From positions 17,396,326 through 17,460,325 of the forward strand of contig CM039123.1 of NCBI GenBank assembly GCA_022036555.1: a stretch of DNA of 64,000 nucleotides, read 5' to 3'. Made by a program: the position numbers and the translations under genes. Below, in pieces: positions 12,786 through 23,697 of this stretch (position 1 is the stretch's first letter; every line of letters begins with the position of its first letter). The notes beneath the pieces were generated by a model. The model was not told the DNA's origin, searched no databases, and worked only from the letters and a program-made list of their open reading frames with translations. Source of the DNA: Microstegium vimineum (lineage: Eukaryota > Streptophyta > Magnoliopsida > Poales > Poaceae).

Positions 12786-13134
12786 GGGACGCCGAGGTAG
12801 AGTATAGGGGACTTCTGAAGACTCTCTAGGTCGGACGATCGGACTCTCGTTCCCAGGAACCCTAGTTCGGACTCTGACACTCCACACTCCACACACCCGC
12901 CACCCGATCGACCCCTCGGGTGGCCGACTCCGTGTAACGCAGCTTGTACCCCCCTGTACGAGCACGCTTTGGGTGTGAGATAATACAAGTCATCCTCCCC
13001 CCGCTGGACGTAGGGCCTTCTTGCCCGAACCAGGATAAATCTTGTGTCCATCTTGCATCACGTCTGAGAGAGGGAGCACGCGATATACAAATTTACTCGT
13101 TGGTGGTCTTGACCCCCGGGTCATAACACCGACA

Positions 13135-13153
13135 GTTGGTGCGCCAGGTAGGG
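13135..13153 (+). other. Primer-binding site, Tat element
   Basis: The LTR end CCGACA is followed directly by TTGGTGCGCCAGGTAGGGG, the type of primer site seen in Tat elements. The cognate tRNA was not identified here. Confidence 0.65.
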
Positions 13154-13191
13154 GGATTCGCGTGTCGATCAACTCCGAACTACTCTCTCAG

Positions 13192-15552
13192 ATGGATTCC
13201 ACCATCCCACCGTTCCCGTTCAACACCGTCATCTGGTTCGGCAGTCTAGGGTTCGTTTCCATGGACCAGGGCGACTTCATAGTCTTCCCCTCTGCTCGTG
13301 GCCTGGACGTCAGCAGCTCCGCTGTGCCGGAGCCAGCAAGGATCAGACGACGGTCCCTCCGCTTGCGACTCTGGCCTGCGATCAGGAGGAAGCGCGAGCG
13401 ACTTCGACGTGCTCGTCGTTGTGCGAGCTCTGGGGCGTAGGATGCCGTTCCCCTGGTCCCAGCTGGCGACACGACCCCTTCTCCTAGGGGTCCGCTTGAC
13501 CCACGCTTGTGGGCCGAGGGCGGGCGTCTCCCCGAATGGGACTTTGGCTCTTCCACATCATCGTCCCCGGAGGCTCCCGTTGCTTCTTCGACACCCTCGA
13601 CCCCGTCACCACCGTGTGACCCGTTCCCATACGGGCTTCGCAACAATGCCGGACTCTACTCTGCTTTCGCAGGGCTGCGGGTACATACATATGACGAGTC
13701 CCCATGGACTCCGTCATGGGCGACGGCCGATCCCGTCACCACCACTTCACCGGGCGATCCAGAACTGCCCCGTACGTGGGGCACGTTAAGACGGCGCCTA
13801 GAGGAGGAAGAAACGGGCAGGCTCTACCCCCACTTCTACCACGCCGACTTCGACTCGGACTCTCCCGACGAGAGTTACGACTCCACTCGGGAGTGCTTCC
13901 ACCTCAACGAGCAGACCGTCCTCCAGGACGACGTCGACGATACCGCGGCCACCGAAGAGAGGGAAGGGGCCAACGCCACACCACCTCGAGATGCCATCCC
14001 CCCGAGTCCTGATAGAGCCGATCCACCCCCCGACGTACAGATTACACAGGTCCGAGAGCTTCTCGGCAAGCTCGAAGAGGAGCGCCTGCGTCTTCAGCAG
14101 CTCGAACACGCCCTCGAGCGGGATCGAGGGCGTCCGCAGGGTGGAGGAGCTCGCGAGCGGGCCCAGGAGGTCCACCGGCAGATCGTCGAGCAGGGGAACG
14201 CCAAACCCCGAGTCTTCAACCGCGCCAGCCAGAATGTCGTAGCAGCCGCGATGCTGCTCCGCGACATGCTGGTGCCATCGACCCCCCAAGCACGACGTAT
14301 CAAGGACGAAATCCAGGGGCTGCTCCAATCTGCGGCCATGCAGTAGGCGGAGAGCTCGGCCTCGAGGCATCGAGGGGCTGCCTCAGAGCGTCAAGCGGCG
14401 CCCCCTCGACAAAACCGGGAGGCCTCCGTCCACCAGAACAAAGCGCCCCAGGGCCGGGTCGAGCCACGACCGGTTCAGGAATGCCTCGTCAACGACCTCC
14501 CCCCTCGAGTGAACAACCAACGTCGGTACGGCGATGCCGAGGCTCGAGGCTACAACGCTCACCGAGGTGGGCGCTACGACAGCGACGAAGACTGATGTCG
14601 GTCTCCAGAGCCGCCGGGGCCCCGAGTCTTCGGGAGAACAATCCGGCGGGCCTCCCTACCCGTACGTTTCCGTCCACCCACCAGCCTGATCAAATACAAC
14701 GCGAAACCAAGCCAGAGCTCTGGCTCGCCGACTTCAGGCTGACGTGCCAGCTGGGTGGAGCCAAAGACGACCTCGTCATCATCCGGCAACTCCCGTTGTT
14801 CCTCTCCGACACCGCTCGAAGGTGGCTCGAGGAGCTACCCCCGGACTTGATCCAGGACTGGTCCGACCTAGTCCGGATATTCGAGGGCAACTTCAAGGGC
14901 ACCTACGAGCGCCCGGGCAACTCCTGGGATCTTCGCAGCTGCAAGCAGAAACCAGGGGAGACCCTCCGCGCCTTCACCCGCCGATTCTCGAAGCAGCGTA
15001 CCACACTGACCCACATCTCCGACCATGAGGTCATCACGACGTTCATCGCCGGGACAACCTGCAAGGAGCTGGTGTGGGAGCTGGGGAGAAACATCCCCAA
15101 GACCGCCAACGAGCTCATGGACGTCATCGCCAACTACGCGGCTGGCGAGGAGGCCGTTGGCGCATTCTTCCAGATTCCCCCAGGGAAGGGGGAGGGCAAC
15201 GCGATGAACCCGGGGGCTCGGACGATAGGCCCACAAGAAACAAGGGGCCCAGGAGGAACAACGACGGCAACGGCGGCCGGAAGAAGAAGAAGAAGAACCA
15301 ACCGGGCCGGCGCAACGTCGAACCCAACGTCGAGTACGACGACGAGCCCGACGACCTTGTCGCTGCAGCGGACAAGCGAAGCCTCGAGGACCCCCTCCCG
15401 ACGGGGGCGTCTTCGATAAGATGCTGAAGGAGCCTTGCCCCTATCATATGGGGCCGGCCAACCATCGCCTCAAGGATTGCCGCATGCTCCGAAGGCACTT
15501 CGTCCCTCCTGGCCCCAGGAGAGACGACGGCAAGGAAGACCCCGCCCTGTGA
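13192..15552 (+). pseudogene. gag of Tat element (broken)
   Basis: Starts at an ATG about 40 bases after the primer site. A TAG at 13438 interrupts the frame, which reopens to 14346 as a Pro/Ser-rich and then Glu/Arg-rich helical region (LEEERLRLQQLEHALERD). After a shift the retrotransposon gag core lies at about 14690-15190, with 'PELWLADFRL', 'LPLFLSDTARRWLEELP' and 'ETLRAFTRRFSKQR'. A basic Gly/Arg/Lys stretch follows, then a degenerate zinc knuckle near 15430-15480 (CPYH...NHRLKDC). Gag forms the particle that packages element RNA. At least three frameshifts and two stops rule out a working product. Confidence 0.85.
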
Positions 15553-15610
15553 CGCCCACGTCAGGGGCGATGTCCAAAAAGGAGGCTTCCCCGAGATCCA
15601 CGACTGCTAC

Positions 15611-16222
15611 ATGATTTACGGGGACGCTCAACTCGCCTCACCACACGCCAGCGCAAGAGGGAGCGTCGAGAAGTTTTTTTCCGTTCGGGCCCAGGCCCTG
15701 CGGTACCTCGACTGGTCCCACACGCCGATCACCTTCGATCAGGACGACCACCCCGAGCACGTCCCCAACGCTGGGGCTTACCCGCTCGTCGTCGGCCCGA
15801 TCATCCTCAACACCCGCCTCACCAAGGTGCTCATGGACGGGGGGAGCAGCCTCAAAATCATCTACGCCGAGACCCTTGACCTCATAGGGATTCCAAGGAC
15901 CATGCTCCTGCCCAGCGTGGGGGGATTCCACGGGATCGTCCCAGGGAAGAAGGCACTCCCGATCGGCCGTATCAAGCTGCCGGTCTGCTTCAGCGTCCCC
16001 TCAAACTTCCGAAAGGAAGAGCTGACCTTCGAGGTGGTCGCGTGGCGAGGCACCTACCACGCCATCATCGGTAGACCGGGGTACGCCAAGTTCATGGCGG
16101 TCCAAACTACACCTACCTCAAGCTCAAGATGCCGGGACCCTCGGGGTCATCACCGTCGACACCTCCTACGAGCACGCATACGACTGCGACGTCGAGTGCG
16201 TGGAAAAAGCCGAAGCCCGTGA
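15611..16222 (+). pseudogene. Aspartic protease region of Tat pol
   Basis: The ORF carries the retropepsin region: 'HTPITFDQDDHP' upstream, then 'VLMDGGSSLKIIYAETL' with the active-site loop as Asp-Gly-Gly-Ser, the form seen in Tat elements in place of Asp-Ser/Thr-Gly, and later 'TYHAIIGRPGYAKFMAV', the second conserved protease block. The enzyme would cut the Gag-Pol precursor. The frame is lost after about 16100, before the RT, so the domain is readable but not joined to the rest of pol. Confidence 0.85.
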
Positions 16223-16396
16223 GGATTCGGCTATCCTCGCGGCCCTCGACGACTTGTCCGGAGAGATCCTCGACCCCAAGCGCCACGCAGGCAACTTCAA
16301 GCCGCGGAAGACACGAAGACCGTCCCGCTCGACCCCGGCCTTGCGGATGGGAAGGCGCTGACGATCAGTGCCACCCTCGAGCCCAAATAGGAAGCC

Positions 16397-16930
16397 GTGC
16401 TCGTCGACTTTCCTCCGTGCGAACGCCGACGTGTTTGCATGGAGTCCCTCGGACAATTGCCGGGCATCCCGAGGGAAGTCGCCGAGCACTCCTTGGACAT
16501 CCGAGCCGGGTCCAAACCGGTGAAGCAACGCCTGCGCCGCTTCGACGAGGAGAAGCGCAGGATCATCGGGGAGGAGGTCGACAAGCTTTTGAAGGCCGGA
16601 TTCATCAAGGAGGTACATCATCCCGAGTGGTTAGCTAATCCCGTGCTTGTAAAGAAAAAGAATGGGAAAGATAGGATGTTGTAGACTACACCCGGTTTAA
16701 ATAAAGCATGTCCTAAAGTTTCCTTTTCCTTTACCCTCGCATCGACCAAATAGTAGATTCCACCTCAGGATGTGAAACCCTTTGCTTCCTTGACGCGTAT
16801 TCTGGCTACTACCAAATAAAGATGAAGGAGTCCGACCAGCTCACGACCTCCTTCAATCACTCCCTTCGGCATGTTTTTGCTACCTCACCATGCCCTTCGG
16901 CTTGCGGAACGCCGGGGCCACCAAAGTTCT
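16397..16930 (+). pseudogene. Reverse transcriptase of Tat pol, 5' half only
   Basis: RT begins with 'VKQRLRRFDEEKRRIIGEEVDKLLKAGFIKEVHHPEWLANPVLVKKKNGKDRM', then a TAG at 16682. Motifs continue in shifted frames: 'FLDAYSGYYQIKMKESDQ' and the end of the 'MPFGLRNAGAT' block near 16890-16925. The sequence then jumps to a region that in intact elements lies downstream of RNase H. The YxDD catalytic motif, the thumb and all of RNase H are therefore absent, a deletion of more than 1 kb judged against the family's usual length. Confidence 0.85.
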
Positions 16931-17269
16931 AGGGCCTCGGCTAAAACCCACAGCCCTCGTACAACGAAGCTCCGACGAGCTCGCCAAAATCGCTTACCAA
17001 TCTCCCCCCCCCGACATCTTCTGGGGGAATCTAAACCACCTCCGTCCCAGGCCCGGGGGGGCTCCCCCCTCAGAAACCCCACCCCCCTCCCGTCCCCCAG
17101 GGGGGGAAGGCGGGAGATCGAGGGGGCCCGCGGGAAAACCCCCTCCGAGGATTCGCGCGCCTTACCTCGAGTACCACGCAGGCGAATTCCCAGAAACCGC
17201 ACGAACCCCGTCGATAGCTCGACGTCCAAAGCCACGTCCTGTAAGGGACGGCCATGACTAATCGACTAG

Positions 17270-18317
17270 CCCGTGGGGGGTACTTCAAGCTGCCTCACCC
17301 CCCGAGGAGGGGGGGCGCTGCTGAAGGAACACACTCGGGGCTTGTGGCCACCACCGGGGCCCAGAACCGGAGGAATGCCTTTCACAGGGCTTCTACTTTG
17401 GGCCAACCTGCAAACGACGCCACCAAACCGTTCGATCCTGCCGGGGGTTCCAATTCTACGCCCGGCAAACCCCCTACCCCCCCAAAACTCTTTGATGATA
17501 CCCATAATTGGCCATTCGCGGGATGGGGGCTCGACATGGGCGGTTTTCCCCCGAAAAGAACCAAGGGGGGCACCCCTCACCTTCTCGTGGCTATCGACAA
17601 TTCTCGAAGTGGATCAGGCTCGACCCACGCCAAAATCCTTTTGGGGAAGCCGTGCTATTCTTCACCACATCACCACCCCTTTTTGGGGTCCCCAAAGACA
17701 TCACCGACAAGCACCAGTTCACCGGCCAAAATTCCTGGGCTCTGGACACACCACATCAGGGGAATTGGCCCCCCATTTGCCCACCCTCGAACTAACGTTA
17801 GGTCGAGCGTGCCCAAAGTATGGGTTTTGTAGGGCCCAACCAAGGATCTTTGACCGGCTGAATAACATGGAAAGAATGGGCGACAGCTGCCCGCGTGCAT
17901 GGAGTCTCCCAACACACCGAGTCGGCCAGGGTTCTCCCCGTTTTTCTTGGTCTATGGGGCCGAGGCCGTCCTCCCCACTGACCTCGAGACGGGTCCCCCC
18001 CACTGAAACATACAACAGCAAGCCAAAACGTACCCAAGGGCTCCCCCGACCACTCGAGGGAAACTCGGACATGGGCCCCTTCAAGTCCTCAACCAGCAAC
18101 GGGCACCTACCCCCCCGACAAAAATTGCGCAAAAGGGGCCTCAACGTCGGCACCTCGTTCTACGCCGTCGCCCCGAGCAACAAGGGGGGCCCAAGTTGAC
18201 ACCACCTTGGAGGGACCCCATCTGGCAAGTGCTGAACCCCACTTTCAAACTGAAGAACAGAAGGGGGAGATCTTCACCAACGCGGGAAAATTGAACAACA
18301 CGTCCTTTTATCCCTGA
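17270..18317 (+). pseudogene. Integrase of Tat pol (frame-scrambled)
   Basis: Read across frames this is a whole integrase: an N-terminal zinc-binding part (17270-17470), the start of the core ('WPFAGWGLDM' near 17509, 'HLLVAID'), 'AHPRTN' near 17785, 'PRIFDRLN' near 17845, 'FLVYGAEAVLP' near 17945 and a C-terminal tail ('LTPPW') ending near 18317. Frames change every few dozen codons and runs of C or G of 5-8 bases are frequent. Its relics lie in order, so it is a decayed or badly read copy rather than a rearranged one. Confidence 0.75.
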
Positions 18318-18404
18318 CCCCCGGGCCTTTACATTTTCACATTTATGTACAAATTCTCGAATGAATAAAATGTTCTCGAAACACATTTCACGTTCGTCTC
18401 GTAG

Positions 18405-19087
18405 CCTAAGGTAACCTCGACTTTGCCTCAGCAAAGTCGAGCTCCCCTCGGGGGCTGACAGGAGGGCACCCCCCCCTAAGTCCCCGAAAAACCCGTAACG
18501 TTTTCTCGAAACTCGACCCCCCCTCGATCTTCGCCTCAAGCACGCTTCTCAACTAAGTAAAGGCGCCTCGAGCTCCCTAAGGGTCGAGGGTGCCGTCGAG
18601 CCAGGACCCACCTACGCCCCAGGGCTACGGTATCCCTACTCGCCACCCCATTCCGGGATACGAGCGTGCGTCAAATACTTAAGCTCACAAGCGTCGACTT
18701 AGGCAAAGAAAAGCAGAGAGGGCTCGAGAATAGAAATAACGAGACGAACCCGCCCACGGCACTAAGGTAGCCTCGACTTTGCCTCAGCAAAGTCGAGCCT
18801 CCCTCGGGGCTAACAGGGGGGCAACCCCCCTCCTAAGTCTCCGAAAAACTCGAACGTTTTTCGAAACTCGACTCCCCCCCTCTCGTTCTTTCCCTCGAGT
18901 ACGCTTCTTAACTAAGTAAAGGCGCCTCGAGCTCCCTAAAGGTAGACGGTGCCGTCGAGCCGGGGCCACCTACGCCCCAGGCTACGGTATCCCCGCTCGC
19001 CACCCCCCCTTCCACGATAAGAGCGTGCGTCGAACACTTAGTTCACAAGCGTCAACTCAGGCAAAGAAAAGTAGGGAAAGCTCGAAA
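18405..19087. repeat. Tandem duplication (~360 bp period) in Tat 3' region
   Basis: 18405-18730 and 18763-19087 are near-copies sharing CCTCGACTTTGCC, CTAAGTAAAGGCGCCTCGAG, CTACGGTATCCC and GCAAAGAAAAG in the same order. Each starts with a perfect 10 bp stem, CTCGACTTTG...CAAAGTCGAG with loop CCTCAG, at 18416-18441 and 18772-18797. No coding capacity is seen. It lies between the end of pol and the end of the antisense gene. Confidence 0.85.
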
Positions 19088-19267
19088 AAACAACGTTAAC
19101 TGCGTACATATCGATCAAAACACATTATATACAAAAAGCCCTCGAGGGCCTGGCATTGTATCAGTACAACGGCCTAACTATTACATGGACCTTTTTGTCC
19201 ATATACGGCTCGCAGGCCCGGACTACTCATCGACACCTGCCGAGGGCTACTCGTCCCACCGAGGGGA

Positions 19268-22200
19268 TCACCTCGGCTCGAAGAGTTTCGCCAGCTGGCC
19301 TCCAGGCACCTCTGCGTGATCCATCAACTCCTGCATTTCGCGTCGTTCTGTTCCTCGGTCAGATCCGGGTCGGGCGAACCCATCGACAACGAGGTTGAGG
19401 TCCACGTCGTAGAAGGAGTTGACGACCGCGAGGGCCCGCTTCAACGCCCACATGCAGGCGGCTCGGACGTTCTCTCCGCACCCCCCGCATCATGGAGTAG
19501 AAGCGCGCAGCAAGGAGTCCCCTCGAGCATCCCCCTCGACCTCCGGCTCCGGCTTGACCGAGAGGTCGTTGCAGAAGGTGTTGATGGCGGCCGCGAGCGT
19601 CGCGTTGAGGTTCGCCTCGGTGCCAAGAGGCCCTGAAGATTGTCCAGGTCTTGGTGGGGCGCGGCATTCTCCTTCGCAAGCTCTACCAAAACAAGCACAC
19701 AACAGTCAAAACCCAACAAAAAAGCGGAAAAAGGGTTGGCAGGACAAAACTCTGCAACACCCGAAACACTCACCTTGGGCCTGCACATCCAAGGTGGAGT
19801 AGGCCTGCTCGGTCTCCTCGAGCTGGCGCGGAAGTCTTCAAGCTCGGAGGACTGGTCATTAACTTTGGCCTCGAGGCCCTCGATGCTCTTGTTTGCGTCC
19901 TCGAGCGCCGTGCTCTCTTCATCGCCACCACGCCCAAGGAGGTCGCGCGGGTCCGAGCCTTCTCTCCGAGGTGGCCAAGCGTCGCGCTCGCGGAAGACGG
20001 CGTCGAGGTCTCCCCGGAGCCCCTCGGATGTCTCCCCTCAGCCGGGCGGCCCCCCTCGGCCTTACGCTAGGCCTCGGGGCAGCGTCCCGCTCTTGCCCGA
20101 CGGTGACGGTCGACCGAAGGGCGTCGTCGACCTTCGCCTGCGCCGACGACATGGCCTCCCGGCTTCCTTCTGGATAGCCTCGTAGCCGGCCTTCGCGTGG
20201 GCGACCTTCGACTCGGCATCCTTCTGGATAGTCGCCGCCTCCGCCTTCACGCGGGCGACCTCATCCCTCGCCTTCTCCAGAGAGGCGTGGAGGGTCGAGA
20301 GTTGTCCCTGTACCTGGAGAATGTACTGGACTTCTCGTAGGACCTCACCCGCAGCGACTGACGAGGATAAATACGAAGATCGTCAACAAACGGCAACCAG
20401 ACAACTCAAAGTACAATCTAAGGTAGAACAGAACTATACCTCCATTCCCTCGCGTATATCCGCGGCGGCAACCTCCGCACGCGACGTACCGAGTGTTCGA
20501 ACAAGCTCGGTACTCCTCGACATTCCTCCCACCGTCGAAGCTCGGACTGGTCCCAAGCGTGAGGAAGACCCGCTCGGGTCTCGAGGGTCCCCACCTCGAG
20601 AACCTCCTGGCCCCAGGCCGCGCTGCGGGCGGCGATCCTCTGCTCCATCGTCCCCGTGACGCCATCGCGCAGGTCCCCCCCCTCCTCGGTAATCGAAAAG
20701 GGCGAGGCTTCCTCCTCAGCGACGCCTCGCGAGGACGTCGACGGCCCCACCAAGCCGTCGCCTCCGGTAGAGGAAGATCCCGGCCAGGACGGCCCTGCGC
20801 GATAAAGAGTTCAAAAAAGTAAATACCCGGCAAGGCGAACCCACTGCGTCTCAGGCGAGTCGAAGTGTGACTTACCTTGAGACAGCGGCCCCCCAACCTC
20901 GAGGGGAGGCCGAGCCACCTCTGGCTCCGCCCGAGGAGCCGCGATGATGGCCAGTTCTGCCGGGTCCACCAACTCGGCCACCATCTCATCCACCTAGACG
21001 GGTTGGACTCCATCAGCATCCCGCCCTGTGCCGGCGCGGCGTTCCCTCGACGCGCTCGAGCTGGAGTCGAGCCTCCAGCGCAGCCAGACCCTCGGGCCAG
21101 CGGCCCGGCGTCGGGTGAGCTGGGGCCTCCCGCTCGTTCGCGGGGGCCTGGGGCCCGACCACCTCCACCTCCTGGGCCGCGACCGCCGTCGACGAAAGCT
21201 CTGCGCCCCCAGAGCGCCGGGAGCGACTTCTTCCGACGGCCGCGCGACGCCGCGACCGTCGCTTCGACGACCACTGCCGACGAGCTCGCCTCCTCCGCTG
21301 TCCGAGCAGACGCTGGGACCTCCTGCGCCTTCCCCCGCGCCGCCACCTCCTGGGCCGTGGCTACCCGAGCCGCCTCGGGGCGACCGTCGAAGGGGGCGGG
21401 GCTGCCGGACCAACCTCGGCGGCTGCTTGGACCGCGGCCCCTGTTTTTAGCTTCTTAGCAGGGGCGGGAGGCGCGCTCCCAGCCGGCGCTTCGACCTGAA
21501 AAAAGAACACGTGCACAATAATAAGCACGGGTCCTTACCGACAAAAAGACAGAACAGACGACGACTATGAAATCAACTTACCCCCTCGGAGCCCGGCGCT
21601 TCGGCCCGGTGACCGTCGGGCTGGTCGAGCTCCCGAGCGCCACCGCCTGGGGAGCGGGGGTCGAGGCGGCACTCGGCACCTTCTCCCGGACAGGGGCCGG
21701 CGGTGCCACCGTCGATTTTTTGCCGGTCCCCACCTGCGCTGACGGGCCCGGCGCCCGCCGCGCTCGACGCGGCAGGCTTCGGGGCTCGCTCGATCGACTC
21801 TTCGACGGCGGCACCACCTTCGTCCCCTTGCCGGTCTCCACCTGCGCCGGCGGGCCCGGCACCCGTGCGCTCGACGCGGCGGGCGTCGGGGGCTCGCTCG
21901 ATCGACCCCTCCTCTCCACCAGTGGCGCGACTTCTTGCGAAGCCACGGGCGCTCTGCCCGTGGCCCGGCTTCGACGGAAGGGGCCAACGTCGAGGTCGAC
22001 CCCTCCTCTCCACCAGTGGCAACGGCCGCCTACTCAGGAGCCGTCTCCTCCTCCTCCTCCTCGTCCTCCTCGTCCTCCTCCTCATCCTCCTCTTCCGAGG
22101 ACGACAGCTCTTCATCGAGGCCCAACCGCCTCTGTTGGGCCCGGCGCTGATTTCTCAGCTCTCTCTCCCGAGGCTTCCTGGCCGTCTTCGCCTTGGCCTT

Positions 22201-23284
22201 GTCCTTGTCGGACTTCTGCTTTCTCCGCGCGGAGGCGGTTTGCCTCCCTCCCGGCCCGGTCCTCCTTTACCGGCGGGCGTGAGCGTTTGTAGGACACATT
22301 CCCCTGCGGGACGCGAGACGGTTAGAGAACGAGAAGAAAAGACGGAAGGGGCAGGCACGAAGACTCTAACTGGAGGAAAGGACCTTACCAACTCAAAGAA
22401 GCCCTCGTCCGGCTTCATGGGGATCTTCGCGACGTTCTTGGGGTCGAACCCCACCGTGAAGAAACGGCGGACGCGGCCGACCACCCGGTCCGGGGTCAGC
22501 TCTTCCTCGACGAAGCGGCAACCTGATAGGTCGACCCCCGAACCCATCTCGTCGATGCGGAGGGGTCGAGCCATCAGCGGCAGAACCCGCCGTCGGTGGA
22601 ACGCCGACGCGATAATCTCCGCGGTAAGCCCCCTCTCCTTCAGACGCTTGAGCGCATCCAGCAAGCCGTTGAGGTGCTTCTGCTTGTCCGACGGGACGCC
22701 ATATCTCCAGCGGTCAGGCTCGACATCGAGTGTCCTCCCGGTGTACGCCGGAGTAGATCGTCGTCGTTCCTCAGGTAAAACCACCCGGAGTGGCTCGAGG
22801 ACGGGGTTTGCCGGGAGCCAAAGCGGCGTCTGCTTGACGAAGATGCTGCAGCACCCGGCCCTAACCTTCTGGCGGTTGCCCTTGCTGACCGAGGCATGGA
22901 AGATGTTGGCCTTGAAGATGTGAAGCCACAGATCCCAATGGGGCTCGATCCCCAGGTAGCCTTCGCACACCGCGGCGAAGACCGCCGCCTGGCTGACGCC
23001 ATTGGGGTGAGGTGCTGGAGCTCCACTTCGTAGTGGTGGAGGAGCGCGCGCAGGAAGCGGCTGGGTGGGGCCCCCAGCCCCGCCCGGTGGAAGACCTCGA
23101 ACGATACTACGTACCCCTCCGGCGGGTTGGGCTCGGCGTGGTCCCGCGGCGGAGCTATCCACTCCGGCCTCTCCGCCGTGGTAACGGGCCGGAGAAGTCC
23201 GCTCTCCACCAACTCTATCAGATACGACCGACGGATCGAGGAGGCGGGCCAGGCGTCGGCATCGACGAGCTGGAAGGTGGCCAT
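19268..23284 (-). pseudogene. Spliced antisense gene of Tat element, Transposase_28-like protein
   Basis: Reads opposite to gag-pol. Six exons are proposed: 23284-22389, 22303-21582, 21495-20876, 20794-20440, 20357-19774 and 19682-19268. All five gaps start GT and end AG (mostly GTAAG/GTGAG...CAG) and measure 85, 86, 81, 82 and 91 bp. The first two junctions are phase 0 and join natural sequence (FFEL to GNVSYKRS; APGSEG to VEAPAGS). Exon 1 starts 'MATFQLVDADAW' and carries the domain known as putative gypsy-type transposon (PF04195-like): 'GYVVSFEVFHRAGLG', 'FLRALLHHYEVELQHLTP', 'CEGYLGIEPHWDLWLHIF'. Then follow a basic stretch, an acidic Glu/Asp run (22045-22110), Pro/Ala-rich linkers, a coiled coil ('LEKARDEVARVKAEAATIQ') and a helical C-terminus ('ALKRALAVVNSFYDVDLNLVVDGF'). 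At least three frameshifts (near 23010, 22110, 20150) break this copy. Function unknown. Confidence 0.75.
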
Positions 23285-23477
23285 AGGGACGGTGGTTTGC
23301 TCGGACTTGGAGGCGAACGGTACGTTTCCTATCTTCCCCTTTCTCTCTCGCTCGCGCAGAGTTCCTGCTCGCGGGACGCCTAAGGCAGAGGCGGAGAGAA
23401 GAAGGCAAGGAGAGCGAAGGCAAGGAAGCGGGGAAGGCAAGTGCGCGGAAAAAGCTCAAGACCCCTCACCTTCGCTA

Positions 23478-23484
23478 CTTATAT
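23478..23484 (-). promoter_or_regulatory. Candidate TATA box of antisense gene
   Basis: On the minus strand CATATAAGTAG lies about 195 bp upstream of the proposed ATG at 23284, giving a 5' untranslated region of roughly 165 bases if transcription starts about 30 bases downstream. It is the only TATA-like site in this GC-rich stretch that I noticed. Confidence 0.45.
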
Positions 23485-23697
23485 GTGGGAGGCCAATGGA
23501 CGGATCCGGCAACAGGCAAGAGAATCTCCGCATTTAATTCGCCTGTACTTCCCTCCTCGTATTCCCTCCAGGATAAGGCGTCCCGTCCCATCATCGGGCT
23601 CCGCGCCGCACTCCGCCCCTGTAACCGCACTGTTGCGCCGAACGGGCACCGCCTAAAAAGGCGCGCGGCCGGAAACGTCGTCTTCGAGGGTAAGGAA

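Larger units (their letters stand above)
11837..13134 (+). repeat. 5' LTR of Tat element
   Basis: 1298 bp, TGTCGG...CCGACA, direct repeat of 25118-26363. It is about 52 bp longer than its partner, mainly because of one more unit in a ~44 bp tandem repeat. TATA box at 12779. The many ORFs in it on both strands are products of high GC and are not genes. Confidence 0.93.

Noticed and set aside
12059..12965. ORFs within the Tat LTR on both strands
   Set aside because: GC-rich LTR sequence with a minisatellite; frames overlap and show no protein features.
20877..21458. Plus-strand ORFs opposite the antisense gene (193 and 140 codons; also 21703-22923, 406 codons)
   Set aside because: They are shadows of the minus-strand exons and read through its introns; composition is Pro/Arg/Ser-rich without motifs.
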